From an uncultured Pelagibacteraceae bacterium (GTDB lineage: Bacteria > Pseudomonadota > Alphaproteobacteria > Pelagibacterales > Pelagibacteraceae), in the NCBI GenBank assembly GCA_902622795.1, contig CACNRD010000007.1, forward strand, positions 1 through 58,266: DNA of 58,266 bases. Direction: 5' to 3'. The notes under the pieces were generated by a model. The model searched no databases, was not told the origin of the DNA, and saw nothing but the letters and a program-made list of their open reading frames with translations. The position numbers and the translations under genes are program-made. Within the stretch, counting starts at the first letter, position 1; each line of letters begins with the position of its first letter. Below, in pieces: positions 33,335-43,083 of this stretch.

Positions 33335-36060
33335 GTAATTCTCAAATAAACCTTCCTAAAACAGCTTTTTCAATGAAAGCTAATTTGCCTGTAAGAGAGC
33401 CAGAAATTTTAGAATATTGGCAAAAGATTAATCTTTATAAAGAATTAAGAAATTCAAGCAAAGGAAAAGAAAAATTTGTTCTCCACGATGGTCCTCCATA
33501 TGCAAATGGTAATATACATATGGGAACTGCTCTAAACAAAATTTTAAAAGACATTATCGTAAAATTCCATCAAATGGATGGCAAAGACTCTATTTATGTT
33601 CCTGGTTGGGATTGCCATGGTTTACCGATTGAGTGGAAAATAGAGGAGCAATACAAAAAAAATAAAAAAAATAAGAATGATGTTCCCATAGTAGAGTTTC
33701 GAAAAGAATGCAGATCATTTGCAGAAAAATGGATCGAGGTACATAAAGGTCAATTTAAACGTTTAGGAGTAGTGGGTGATTGGGAAAATTATTATTCAAC
33801 TATGAGTTTTGATGCTGAAGCTCAAATTGTAAGAGAGCTTGGAAAGTTTTTAAAAGAAGGAAGTCTATATAGGGGTTTTAAGCCAGTATTATGGTCTACT
33901 GTTGAAAAGACTGCTTTAGCAGATGCTGAAGTTGAATATCAAGATCATAAGTCAGATACTATTTATACGTCTTTCCCTATCAAAACATCTAACTTAAAAG
34001 ATCTTGTGGGTAGTGAGATAATTATTTGGACTACAACCCCTTGGACAATTCCAGCAAATAAGGCGTTAGCTTACAATGAAGCTCTTGACTACATTCAGTT
34101 GGAATTAAAAGACGATAGTGACTTTAAAAATAGAAAAATTATAGTTGCTGAAGCTTTACTGCAGTCGGTAATTAATGACTGTAAAATAAAAAATTATAAA
34201 AAAATAAAAATATTTAAAGGTAAGGAATTAAAAGAAACTATCTGTAATCACCCTTTTTTAGATCTAGGTTATGATTATGATATCCCAATGTTAGAAGCTA
34301 GGTTTGTAACAACTGAGCAGGGAACCGGCATTGTTCATTGCGCTCCAAGTCATGGACCTGATGATTTTAATTTATGTTTAAATAACGGAATTAAAGCAAT
34401 TGAAACAGTTGATGGAGATGGAAAATATACAAAACATGTAAGCTTATTTGAAGGTATTCATATTTTTAAAGCAAACCCAATAGTAATTGAAAAACTTAAA
34501 GAGCAAAAAAAATTACTATCAAATGGGGAGCTTATGCACTCCTATCCACATTCTTGGAGATCAAAAGCTCCACTAGTTCATAGAGCCACTCCTCAATGGT
34601 TTATATCCATGGAAAGCCATAAGTTGAGAGATAAAGCTTTGAAAGCAATTAATGATACAACTTTTTATCCTAGCAAGGGAAAAGAGAGATTAAAATCAAT
34701 GATAGAGACTAGACCAGATTGGTGTGTATCAAGACAAAGAGTGTGGGGCGTTCCTCTTCCAATTTTTGTTAATAAAAAAACCAAAGAAATCTTAGTAGAT
34801 GATAAAGTTAATGAAAATATTGCATCTATTTACGAAAAAGAGGGTTCAGATTGTTGGTTTTCAGATGATCCTCAAAGATTTTTAGGAAACAAATACAAAG
34901 CTGAGGATTATGAAAAGCTGAGCGATATTGTTGAGGTTTGGTTTGATAGTGGATCCACGCACTCATTTGTTCTTGAAAAAAGAGAAGACTTAAAGTGGCC
35001 AGCATCCATGTATTTAGAAGGATCAGATCAACATAGAGGCTGGTTTCATTCTTCTTTATTAGAGTCGTGTGGCACTAGAGGAAGAGCACCATTTGAAAAT
35101 ATTTTATCCCATGGATTTGTAGTGGACGGCAAAGGATTAAAAATGTCAAAATCTCTAGGAAATGTAATTGCTCCAGAAGATATTTTAAAAAAATATGGTG
35201 CAGATATTTTAAGAATTTGGGTAGCATCATCAAACTATTCGGAGGATCTAAGAATCGACTATTCAATTCTTGACCAACATGCTGAATCTTATAGAAAAAT
35301 AAGAAACACATTCAGGTACTTGCTTGGGAATATTAAAGATAATTTTGAAGAAATAGATTTTAAAAAAGTAGATTTAAATGAATTACCTGAACTGGAACAA
35401 TTTATGTTGCATAAGCTGTATTCTTTGGATGTTAAATTTAAAAAATATTTTAAAAATTACGATTTTCATAATTTATATAAAGAGTTGCTTAATTTTTGTA
35501 CAGTAGATTTATCTGCATTTTATTTCGATATAAGAAAAGACTCATTATATTGCGACCTCATAGACTCAAAAAATAGAAAATCTACTATACTATTGTTAAA
35601 CATTATTTTGAATTCATTATTAAAATGGTTTGCACCAATTTTATCTTTTACAACTGAAGAAATATATAGATTAATATTTAAAGATAGCAAAAGCATTCAT
35701 TTAGAAAAATTTTTAAATTTCCCAAATAATTTTGAGAATGAAAAATTGTATCAAAAATGGTTAGAGCTTATTAAAATTAGAAATATTTGTAATATCAGTA
35801 TTGAAGAAAAACGAGCTAATAAAGAAATTGGATCAAGTTTAGAGGCAGACTTAAATATACATCTAGACAAAAAATTAGAAGAAATTACTAAAAACATAGA
35901 TTTTTCAGAACTATGTATAACATCGAAAGCTCAAATTTCTTTTAAGGAAAAAATTGAAACAAGTGCACAAACTACAAAAGCTAAAGGAAAAAAGTGTACT
36001 TTGTGTTGGAAAATTGTTGAAAATGCTTGTGATAGAACTAATTGCCCCAAAAATAATTGA
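33331..36060 (+). CDS. ileS: Isoleucyl-tRNA synthetase
   Basis: The 909-residue class I aminoacyl-tRNA synthetase has the HIGH-type motif in PYANGNIHMGTALN, the KMSKS motif in GLKMSKSLGN, the editing-domain WTTTPWTIPANKALAY and threonine-rich site. The C-terminal zinc-type cysteines are in KCTLCWKIVENACDRTNCPK. Length is typical of bacterial (type 1) IleS. It charges tRNA-Ile with isoleucine. Start and stop both overlap neighbours by ATGA, between ribF and lspA. Confidence 0.98.
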   Translation: MSNSQINLPKTAFSMKANLPVREPEILEYWQKINLYKELRNSSKGKEKFVLHDGPPYANGNIHMGTALNKILKDIIVKFHQMDGKDSIYVPGWDCHGLPIEWKIEEQYKKNKKNKNDVPIVEFRKECRSFAEKWIEVHKGQFKRLGVVGDWENYYSTMSFDAEAQIVRELGKFLKEGSLYRGFKPVLWSTVEKTALADAEVEYQDHKSDTIYTSFPIKTSNLKDLVGSEIIIWTTTPWTIPANKALAYNEALDYIQLELKDDSDFKNRKIIVAEALLQSVINDCKIKNYKKIKIFKGKELKETICNHPFLDLGYDYDIPMLEARFVTTEQGTGIVHCAPSHGPDDFNLCLNNGIKAIETVDGDGKYTKHVSLFEGIHIFKANPIVIEKLKEQKKLLSNGELMHSYPHSWRSKAPLVHRATPQWFISMESHKLRDKALKAINDTTFYPSKGKERLKSMIETRPDWCVSRQRVWGVPLPIFVNKKTKEILVDDKVNENIASIYEKEGSDCWFSDDPQRFLGNKYKAEDYEKLSDIVEVWFDSGSTHSFVLEKREDLKWPASMYLEGSDQHRGWFHSSLLESCGTRGRAPFENILSHGFVVDGKGLKMSKSLGNVIAPEDILKKYGADILRIWVASSNYSEDLRIDYSILDQHAESYRKIRNTFRYLLGNIKDNFEEIDFKKVDLNELPELEQFMLHKLYSLDVKFKKYFKNYDFHNLYKELLNFCTVDLSAFYFDIRKDSLYCDLIDSKNRKSTILLLNIILNSLLKWFAPILSFTTEEIYRLIFKDSKSIHLEKFLNFPNNFENEKLYQKWLELIKIRNICNISIEEKRANKEIGSSLEADLNIHLDKKLEEITKNIDFSELCITSKAQISFKEKIETSAQTTKAKGKKCTLCWKIVENACDRTNCPKNN

Positions 36061-36557
36061 TGAGCATTATTAGGAATAGTAAAGCAATTTATATTAATTT
36101 AATAATTATTTTTCTAATTTTTATTTTAGACAGATTAACCAAGATTTATATAATTTACTTAGATAAAATAAATAGTGGTTCTGAAATATATTTATCAAAA
36201 TATGTAAATATCTATCTAATTTGGAATGAGGGAATAGCGTTTGGACTTTTTTCTTTGGATGAAAAAAATCTTTATAACTATTTAACAATATTCATATTCA
36301 TCATAGTACTTTTAATACTTTTTTGGATAATTAAAAGTAAGGGTATTCAAAAGTATGCATTATTGATGATTTTTGGAGGTGCACTGGGAAATTTATATGA
36401 TCGAATTTTTTATAGAGCTGTACCTGATTTTATAGATTTACATATAAATAATTTTCACTGGTTCATATTTAATATCGCTGATATATTTATAACAAGTGGT
36501 GTGTTTCTTATGATTTTATCAGAATTTATTGTTAAAGGTAGACATGAAAAAATTTAA
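36060..36557 (+). CDS. lspA: Prolipoprotein signal peptidase LspA
   Basis: The 165-residue inner-membrane aspartyl protease has four transmembrane helices. The catalytic aspartates lie in GGALGNLYDRI...PDFIDLH and NIADIFI. IWNEGIAFGLF is the conserved N-x-G-x-x-F-x element. It removes signal peptides from diacylglyceryl-modified prolipoproteins. The ATG at 36060 overlaps the ileS stop. Its end overlaps by 14 bases the start of a lipoprotein gene that is likely one of its own substrates. Confidence 0.96.
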   Translation: MSIIRNSKAIYINLIIIFLIFILDRLTKIYIIYLDKINSGSEIYLSKYVNIYLIWNEGIAFGLFSLDEKNLYNYLTIFIFIIVLLILFWIIKSKGIQKYALLMIFGGALGNLYDRIFYRAVPDFIDLHINNFHWFIFNIADIFITSGVFLMILSEFIVKGRHEKI

Positions 36558-36867
36558 AATAATTTTTTTTATTATATTTGTTACATATTTTTTTTATGGT
36601 TGTGCTACTATGAAAAAAGGCTTTGAATCTCAAAGAAAAAATAGCACTGATGAGTTTTTAGTTGAAAAAAAACAACCGTTAGTAATGCCACCAGATTTTG
36701 AAAAATTGCCTATTCCAAGCCAAAACCAGAAAATTAGTCAACAAGAAAATATCAATCAGATAGAGGAACTTATAGTTACAGATAATTCTGTAGACACAAA
36801 TGCTCAAAATTCTGTTAATTCAAATCAAAAAACTGAAAACTTTATTTTAGATAAAATTAAAAAATAA
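36544..36867 (+). CDS. Small lipoprotein, DUF3035/BamF-like
   Basis: The 107-residue protein has a very hydrophobic signal segment and a short lipobox-like FFYGC (Cys20). EFLVEKKQPLVMPPDFEKLPIPS matches the DUF3035 core (DEFxVxxxxPLxxPPDFxLPxP) of the alphaproteobacterial BamF lipoprotein, a BAM-complex subunit described in Caulobacter. The remainder is low-complexity Asn/Gln/Ser-rich. Gene order (ileS-lspA-DUF3035) is the usual alphaproteobacterial one. BAM association is inferred from that family. Start at 36544 (MKKFK) is preferred over an upstream TTG. Confidence 0.8.
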   Translation: MKKFKIIFFIIFVTYFFYGCATMKKGFESQRKNSTDEFLVEKKQPLVMPPDFEKLPIPSQNQKISQQENINQIEELIVTDNSVDTNAQNSVNSNQKTENFILDKIKK

Positions 36868-36870
36868 AAG

Positions 36871-38022
36871 ATGAATCATAAAAATATTCTTTTTAAGAAT
36901 TTTAAGCTTAATAAAAAAACTTTAAATACCAAAAAAATATTATCTAAACTTTTAAAAGAAGATAACAAAATTTTACAATCACTAAGTGCCAATTATAGTG
37001 ATAGTTATACTAAAAAAAGTTTATCAAAATATAAAAATTTCAAAAACATTAGAATTATAGGTATGGGAGGTTCCAGCTTAGGAACCAAAGCGATATATAG
37101 TTTTCTAAAACATAAAATAAAAAAAAAACTCATATTTTTTGATAATCTTCAAGCTAACAGAATAAAAGATAACAAAAAACATCTTAACTTAATTGTTTCT
37201 AAATCAGGCAATACTTTAGAAACAATTGTTAACTCGAATATTTACATAAACAAATTTGATCAAAATATCTTTATTACGGAAAATAAAAAAAATTATCTCA
37301 ATATATTAGCAAATAAATTAAAATCAGAAATAATTCACCACAATAATTATATAGGAGGTAGATATTCGGTTCTTTCAGAAGTAGGTATGTTACCTGCTGA
37401 TTTAATGGGACTTAAGCCAGATCATTTTCGTCAATTTAATCTGCTAATAAAAAATAAAAGGTTTCTTAATAATTTGATACAAAATGTTACAGCAACGATT
37501 GGTTTTTTAAAAAACAAAAAAATAAACTCTATAATTTTAAATTATGATGAGAAAGCTCAAAATCTCTTTGATTGGTATCAACAATTGATAGCTGAAAGCT
37601 TAGGAAAAAAGGGCAAAGGACTGCTTCCAATTATTTCAACTTTACCGAAAGATAACCATAGCGTTATGCAACTTTATCTTGATGGATTTAAAAATAATTT
37701 TTTTACCTTTTTTTATACTCATGAAAATAAATTATTAAAAATAAAAAATAGTAAAATTTTATCCTCACAAAAGTATTTGAAAAATAGAAATTTATCTGAG
37801 GTCATTTATGCTCAAAAAAAAGCCACAGAGAATGTTTTCATTAAAAAAAATATCCCATTTCGAAGTTTTGAAATAAAAAAAAGAGATGAGAAAACATTAG
37901 GAGAATTATTTTGTTTCTTTATTTTGGAAACTATTTTGATTGGTAAATCCTTAAACCTAAATCCATATGATCAGCCAGCTGTTGAATTAATTAAGGTAGA
38001 AACCAAAAGAATATTAACTTAA
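36871..38022 (+). CDS. pgi: Glucose-6-phosphate isomerase, short form
   Basis: The 383-residue enzyme interconverts glucose-6-phosphate and fructose-6-phosphate. Two sugar isomerase (SIS) domains are visible. IGMGGSSLGTKAIYSF and VSKSGNTLETIVN bind the phosphate. IAESLGKKGKGLLP carries the catalytic glutamate, DNHSVMQLYLDGF the histidine, and the C-terminal QPAVELIKVETKR the lysine. It is about 165 residues shorter than the E. coli enzyme, with trimmed loops but all catalytic residues. It lies 3 bases after the BamF-like gene and overlaps the convergent rsmD by 9 bases. Confidence 0.92.
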   Translation: MNHKNILFKNFKLNKKTLNTKKILSKLLKEDNKILQSLSANYSDSYTKKSLSKYKNFKNIRIIGMGGSSLGTKAIYSFLKHKIKKKLIFFDNLQANRIKDNKKHLNLIVSKSGNTLETIVNSNIYINKFDQNIFITENKKNYLNILANKLKSEIIHHNNYIGGRYSVLSEVGMLPADLMGLKPDHFRQFNLLIKNKRFLNNLIQNVTATIGFLKNKKINSIILNYDEKAQNLFDWYQQLIAESLGKKGKGLLPIISTLPKDNHSVMQLYLDGFKNNFFTFFYTHENKLLKIKNSKILSSQKYLKNRNLSEVIYAQKKATENVFIKKNIPFRSFEIKKRDEKTLGELFCFFILETILIGKSLNLNPYDQPAVELIKVETKRILT

Positions 38023-38580
38023 AAGACTTATATAATTTATTTTTGAAATTCCATATTGTTTTTGTTCAACAATTTTAAATTTCGGTAGAATTAAATCTTT
38101 TTCTTTTTTATGTCGATGCAAAATAATTACTCCATTCTTCTTTAAAATATTCCCTTTTACAATTGTTTCAAAAATCTTATCTAGATTTTTGTCTTTATAA
38201 GGTGGATCTAAAAAAATAATTTCAAAAAATTCATTTAGCATCAATAGGGTATTTTCTTTATAAATATCTTTTTCAAGTATTTCGTAACTATCCTTGCATT
38301 TAAGATTAATTAAGTTCTTTTTTAAAACTGGAAGAACCCCTATATAATTTTCAGCAAAAATAACCTTATTTGCACCTCTCGAGAGACACTCTATTCCAAA
38401 AGAACCAACACCCGAAAATAAATCTAATACTTTAGCCCCAGTAAGCTGTACCTTAAATTTATTTGAATGATTAATTATATTGAAAATAGACTCTTTTGTT
38501 AAATCTTTTAAAGGCCTAGTTTTAGTATCTTTAGGTTCTAATATTTTCTTACCTTTATAAGAGCCCGATATTATCCTCAT
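38014..38580 (-). CDS. rsmD: 16S rRNA (guanine966-N2)-methyltransferase RsmD
   Basis: The 188-residue SAM-dependent methyltransferase starts MRIISGSYKGKKI. It has the family's TRPLKDLTKESIFNI, SAM motif VLDLFSGVGSFGIECLSRGA and catalytic FLDPPYKDK. It methylates G966 of 16S rRNA in the 30S head. The start overlaps the purD stop by four bases (ATGA) and its end overlaps pgi by nine bases in convergent orientation. Confidence 0.95.
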   Translation of the reverse strand: MRIISGSYKGKKILEPKDTKTRPLKDLTKESIFNIINHSNKFKVQLTGAKVLDLFSGVGSFGIECLSRGANKVIFAENYIGVLPVLKKNLINLKCKDSYEILEKDIYKENTLLMLNEFFEIIFLDPPYKDKNLDKIFETIVKGNILKKNGVIILHRHKKEKDLILPKFKIVEQKQYGISKINYISLLS

Positions 38581-39842
38581 TTATCAATGACCTTATACCC
38601 AATGTCTTTTCTGTAAAATCCACCTGACCAATTTAATTTTTCTAAATTTTGCATAATATTATCCCTTGCTGATCTAAGATTTTCAGAAAGAGTAACAAAA
38701 TTTAATACACGCCCACCCACTGCATAAGTCTTATCATTCTTATTTATGGTACCTGCATGAAATAAAAAATCATCTTCTTTTAAAATAATTTTACTAATAT
38801 TTTTAATTTCGATATTTTTATCAAAGTCTTCTGGGTATCCCTTTGAGCAAACTACAACACATAAACTTTTTTTATTTAACCAATTAATTTCTAATTTATC
38901 CAACCTTCCTTCACAACAAGCCAACAATATTTCACTTAAATTAGTTTTAAGTTTTGGAAGTATTGTTTGACACTCTGGGTCACCCATTCGCACATTATAT
39001 TCTATCAAAAAAGGTTCATTCTTTACAATCATCAAACCTGTATATAAAAATCCTTTATATTTAGTCCCAAGCTCACCCAATCCAATAAGTGTTGGTTTAA
39101 TAATTTTATTAATAATTTTATTTTTCAATTCTTCGTTAATTAATCTTGAAGGAGAATATGCACCCATGCCTCCTGTATTTTTTCCCCTGTCTCCTTCCAA
39201 AACTCTTTTATGATCCTGTGCAGTTTCAAAACTTTTAAAAGTATTCCCATCATGAATAGTAAAGAAACTCATTTCCTCACCCTCCAAAAATTCCTCTATC
39301 AGCAAATTACTTGCCTTTCCAAATTTACCACCAAATATTTCGTCAATAGCAATTATTGCTTCATTCTCGTCATTACAAATATAGACACCTTTGCCTGAAG
39401 CTAAATTGTCTGCCTTAACGACTGTAGGAAAATTAGTTTTTTTTAAAAATTCTTTAGCACTATCTTTATCTTTAAAAATTCCAAATTTAGCTGTTGGTAT
39501 TTGAAATTTTTCACAAAGTTTTTTTGTAAATATTTTTGAACCCTCTAGTTGAGAAGCAACTTTATTCGGACCAAATACTTTAATTTTGAAATTCTCTAAA
39601 TAATCTACTAGTCCATCTACTAAGGGTTTTTCTGGGCCTACAACAATTAAGTCAATTTTTTTATCAAAAATAAAACTTTTAAGACTTTCGAAGTTCTCTA
39701 AATCTAGATTTATATTTTCTGCAATTTCTTTAGTGCCTGCATTACCCGGAAAACAGAATATTTTATCTGTTTTATTTGAGTTTTTTAAACTTTGACAAAT
39801 AGCATGTTCTCTTCCACCACTTCCTATTATTCCAACTTTCAT
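38577..39842 (-). CDS. purD: Phosphoribosylamine-glycine ligase
   Basis: The 421-residue ATP-grasp enzyme of purine biosynthesis joins glycine to phosphoribosylamine. It begins MKVGIIGSGGREHAICQSL. The ATP-grasp centre has FPTVVKADNLASGKGVYI, EEFLEGEEMSFFTIHDG, and the DHKRVLEGDRGKNTGGMGAYSP loop. MGDPECQTILP carries the metal ligands. It is coupled to rsmD downstream and starts 22 bases from the divergent DUF2093 gene. Confidence 0.97.
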   Translation of the reverse strand: MKVGIIGSGGREHAICQSLKNSNKTDKIFCFPGNAGTKEIAENINLDLENFESLKSFIFDKKIDLIVVGPEKPLVDGLVDYLENFKIKVFGPNKVASQLEGSKIFTKKLCEKFQIPTAKFGIFKDKDSAKEFLKKTNFPTVVKADNLASGKGVYICNDENEAIIAIDEIFGGKFGKASNLLIEEFLEGEEMSFFTIHDGNTFKSFETAQDHKRVLEGDRGKNTGGMGAYSPSRLINEELKNKIINKIIKPTLIGLGELGTKYKGFLYTGLMIVKNEPFLIEYNVRMGDPECQTILPKLKTNLSEILLACCEGRLDKLEINWLNKKSLCVVVCSKGYPEDFDKNIEIKNISKIILKEDDFLFHAGTINKNDKTYAVGGRVLNFVTLSENLRSARDNIMQNLEKLNWSGGFYRKDIGYKVIDK

Positions 39843-39863
39843 ATAAAACTATATAAACTAAAA

Positions 39864-40061
39864 ATGACAAAAAAATTAGCAAAAATAAAATATTTACCAA
39901 ATAATTTTGAAATTATTGATCCAGGTGATTATGTGGTGTGCGCTGTATCTGGAAAGAAAATAGATTTAGAGAATTTAACTTATTGGAATGTAGAGTTACA
40001 AGAACCATATTATTCATATCAAGAAGCTTTTATTAAAAGAGAAGAAAATATTAAAAAATAA
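39864..40061 (+). CDS. DUF2093 family protein
   Basis: The 65-residue protein contains YLPNNFEIIDPGDYVVCAVSG, then KIDLENLTYWNVELQEPYYS, the whole signature of DUF2093, a small alphaproteobacterial family of unknown function. The single cysteine in VVCAVSG is conserved in the family, though a second metal ligand is not obvious. The ATG at 39864 is used because it starts the family-like sequence; an upstream TTG/ATG frame is antisense to purD. It ends one base before the convergent acyltransferase stop. Confidence 0.88.
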   Translation: MTKKLAKIKYLPNNFEIIDPGDYVVCAVSGKKIDLENLTYWNVELQEPYYSYQEAFIKREENIKK

Positions 40062-40922
40062 TTATTTCCAACGATTGTGAGACCATATCCATTGTTCAGG
40101 TTTTTTTAATATCATTGTCTCAAGAATTTGATTTAATTTCAAAGTAATATTTTCAACCGAATCCTCTTTTGAAAAATTTATAGGATTATTTATTGATATT
40201 TTAAAATTTAAATCTTTAATCCTTTCAATATAAACTGGTACGACGGGAATGTTAAATTTCCTTACTAATTGAGCTGGTATAGTTGTGGTTAATGCATCTT
40301 GATTAAATAAATTACACAAAATCCCCTCAGAAACTCTCTGGTCTATCATTAAAGCTGTTGAATAATTATTTTTTTTAAGAGAAATTAATTTTTTAAGTCC
40401 TCCAATACCTTTTTTAATTTGATGCTTACAAATAAATTTTTTTCTTATCCCTTCCATAATCTCATTTAAAAAAATATTATTTAAAGGTCTGTATATTGCA
40501 GACAATTTAATACCTGTTTTCTCCAAATACATTGCCATAAGTTCAAAGTTACTAAAATGACCTGAAATAAAAATAACTTTTTTTTCAGATCTTTTGATTT
40601 CATTTAGTATCTCTTGTCCTTCAACCTGAATTTTGTTCTCAAGCTTTCCATATCTAAAATCTTTAATAAACATGTACTCTGCAAATAATCTTCCATAGTT
40701 ATTCCACATCAACCTTGTTATATTTTTTAAGTTTTCAGAACTTATATCTGGAACGCCCCTTTTAATATTTGAATGAATTATTTGTCTTGATCTAAAGAAT
40801 GGCCCAATTAATTCAAAGATCTTTCCACTAAGTTTTGAAGATAAATTAGGTCCTAAAATTTTAAATATTAAAAAGCTGAAAATTGTTAAACAAAATTGTA
40901 TAAAATATTTAAAATTTTTCAT
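40062..40922 (-). CDS. Lipid A acyltransferase, LpxL/HtrB-like
   Basis: The 286-residue inner-membrane acyltransferase has the H-x4-[DE] catalytic motif as SGHFSNFELM, plus the later MIDQRVSEGI (binding-pocket) and WIWSHNRWK at the C-terminus, characteristic of LpxL/LpxM. It adds a secondary acyl chain to Kdo2-lipid IVA. It is the last gene of the leftward ubiA-msbA-waaA-lpxK-lpxL run. Which acyl position it serves cannot be told from sequence. Confidence 0.92.
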   Translation of the reverse strand: MKNFKYFIQFCLTIFSFLIFKILGPNLSSKLSGKIFELIGPFFRSRQIIHSNIKRGVPDISSENLKNITRLMWNNYGRLFAEYMFIKDFRYGKLENKIQVEGQEILNEIKRSEKKVIFISGHFSNFELMAMYLEKTGIKLSAIYRPLNNIFLNEIMEGIRKKFICKHQIKKGIGGLKKLISLKKNNYSTALMIDQRVSEGILCNLFNQDALTTTIPAQLVRKFNIPVVPVYIERIKDLNFKISINNPINFSKEDSVENITLKLNQILETMILKKPEQWIWSHNRWK

Positions 40923-40923
40923 C

Positions 40924-41850
40924 TCAGATTATTGATTTAATTAATTTATCTTCATCTATTATTTTCAATTCTGCTTTCATTATTTTTATTCCACTTACAT
41001 TATAATTATTTAATCTTAAAAAATCTTTTTCTGTCGTTATTATTTCACAGTTTAAATTACCTGCTTCATTCAAAATTTTATCTATATCTTTTTTTGTGTA
41101 TGCATAATGATCAGAGAACTCAAGATCTTTTAATATCTCTAAGCCGTTTTTTTTAATCATTGAAACAAATGTTTGGTGGTTACCAATTCCAGAAAACACT
41201 AAATATTTTTTATTTTTCTCAAATTCATCTAAATTAATTGGTTCGTATTTGCCAATATGAATATTAATATCTGAACTGATTTTATGTATTTCTTGCGTTA
41301 AATAGTCAATATTCTCTAAATTCCCATTTAAGAAAATATGATCATAATTTTTAATTTTGTTGATATTTTCCCTTAATGGACCAGCAGGAAGTATCATTCC
41401 ATTTCCGATCCAATTTATATTATTAAAACAAACAAAACTGATATCGTAATCAATTGTCTTATCCTGAAGACCATCGTCCATTATTGCAATATCATAATTT
41501 TGATTTTCAGCTTGTTCTATAGCATCAATCCTTCTGGAAGATAAAAAAAGTCTACCATTTTTTTTAAGAAGTTTTTGTTCGTCAATTTGTTTTTTATAAT
41601 ATTTCTTTATAAAGCAAGATTTTATATTTCTATCATTTAAAAGTTTATTTAATTTAATGCTCAGCGATGTCTTTCCAGTACCTCCCAGGTAGATATTGCC
41701 AATACATACAGTCTTAATTTTAAATTTTTTTTTATTTAATTTTGGAAATAATTTTTTTGTGGTTTGAATAAAAAAAGCTATTGGATAAAGCAAATATGCG
41801 TTTAAGTTTGGCTTTTTATAATCCCAAAACTTAGGTTTTTTTAAATTCAT
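40924..41850 (-). CDS. lpxK: Tetraacyldisaccharide 4'-kinase
   Basis: The 308-residue inner-membrane-associated kinase phosphorylates the 4' position of the lipid A disaccharide. The P-loop is GNIYLGGTGKTSL. MDDGLQDKTI and LPAGPLREN are conserved LpxK motifs, and the C-terminal FSDHYAYTKKDI carries the conserved histidine. The ATG at 41850 is preceded by an in-frame TTG that some callers would use. It overlaps waaA by about 20 bases and precedes the acyltransferase by one base. Confidence 0.95.
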   Translation of the reverse strand: MNLKKPKFWDYKKPNLNAYLLYPIAFFIQTTKKLFPKLNKKKFKIKTVCIGNIYLGGTGKTSLSIKLNKLLNDRNIKSCFIKKYYKKQIDEQKLLKKNGRLFLSSRRIDAIEQAENQNYDIAIMDDGLQDKTIDYDISFVCFNNINWIGNGMILPAGPLRENINKIKNYDHIFLNGNLENIDYLTQEIHKISSDINIHIGKYEPINLDEFEKNKKYLVFSGIGNHQTFVSMIKKNGLEILKDLEFSDHYAYTKKDIDKILNEAGNLNCEIITTEKDFLRLNNYNVSGIKIMKAELKIIDEDKLIKSII

Positions 41851-43081
41851 CAATAATAAAATAGTCTAACTCTTTTATAGTTTTTTTTAAAATATTTTGT
41901 CCAATATCTTTGATTTTATTACCTATTATTTTATTCTTTCTAAAAGTTATCGAGGAGGCTAACTTTTTTGGAGTTAGGATTTTTTTTGATACATTTAATG
42001 ATTTTAATAATTTATAAACATCTTTAAAGTTGTCTGTATTTGGTCCATGTAATATTTTTGCTCCAAATCTTGCTGCTTCCAATGGATTTTGTCCTCCCCT
42101 ATCAATTATGGAACCACCCAAAAACACTGAAGAGCCAATTTTGTGAAATTTTTTGGTCTCACCAAATGTATCGACAATGTAAATATCAGTATCTTTCAAA
42201 CTTCTTGGTTTAGAGCTGTATTTTGAAACCTTAAGGCCTAGATTTTTTATCTCCAAAGTTATTTCTTCTGACCTGTGAATATGTCTTGGAATGATTATAG
42301 TAATTAAATTTTTTACTTTTTTTCTTAGCTGAATATGTGCTTTTGCACAGAACACTTCTTCACTTCTATGAGTGCTAGACGCAACCCAAATTTTTTTTTT
42401 TGTAAGTTCTTTTTTTAAGTTAATGTTTATTTTTTCTAAGTTTTCCTGAAAATTTTCAGCAAATTTTAAATTTCCCAGATGACTTATTTTATTCACCTTA
42501 AGTATTTTTAAATATTTGGCTGTTTCAAGATTTTGAGGGTAGGCAATTGTTATCTTATTAAAAATAGATCTTGCAAAATATCTTAAAGCCATCCATCTTT
42601 TAAATGTTTTTTTTGTTATTCTCGCGTTTAGTAAAATTAATGGAATTTTTTTATCATTGATATTATTATACATGCATGGCCAAATTTCAGAGTCTACAAA
42701 GACAGCCATACAAGGTTTCCAAAATCTTAAAAATTTATTTGTAAAAAATAAATTATCTATAGGATAGAACTGATGAATAGTTTTTTTAAATTTAAATTTT
42801 TGAAGTACCTTTGATGAACTTAATGTACTAGATGTTACAAGTATTTGTGCAATTGAGTTATTTTTTTCATAATTTTTAATAAGTGGTACGATACTTAATA
42901 TTTCACCTACACTTGCACCATGAAACCAAATAAGTTTTCCTTTAGCTCTTTTTTTTGAGGTAATACTAAATTTTTCTACATATCTTTTTTTATCTTCTTT
43001 ATTTTTTAAAATTCTGTAAAAAATTATTATTGGAGAAAATATTGTAATAGTAAAAATAATTATATGGTATAAAAATAACAT
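41831..43081 (-). CDS. waaA: 3-deoxy-D-manno-octulosonic acid transferase (Kdo transferase)
   Basis: The 416-residue GT-B enzyme has an N-terminal membrane anchor (about 3-20). The catalytic acceptor motif is LIWFHGASVGEILSIVPL, and the C-terminal donor-binding motif is FLGGSIIDRGGQNPLEAARFG. It transfers one or two Kdo residues to lipid IVA at the inner membrane. It lies between msbA (2-base gap) and lpxK (overlap), so lipid A maturation genes are coupled. Confidence 0.96.
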   Translation of the reverse strand: MLFLYHIIIFTITIFSPIIIFYRILKNKEDKKRYVEKFSITSKKRAKGKLIWFHGASVGEILSIVPLIKNYEKNNSIAQILVTSSTLSSSKVLQKFKFKKTIHQFYPIDNLFFTNKFLRFWKPCMAVFVDSEIWPCMYNNINDKKIPLILLNARITKKTFKRWMALRYFARSIFNKITIAYPQNLETAKYLKILKVNKISHLGNLKFAENFQENLEKININLKKELTKKKIWVASSTHRSEEVFCAKAHIQLRKKVKNLITIIIPRHIHRSEEITLEIKNLGLKVSKYSSKPRSLKDTDIYIVDTFGETKKFHKIGSSVFLGGSIIDRGGQNPLEAARFGAKILHGPNTDNFKDVYKLLKSLNVSKKILTPKKLASSITFRKNKIIGNKIKDIGQNILKKTIKELDYFIIDEFKKT

Positions 43082-43083
43082 AA

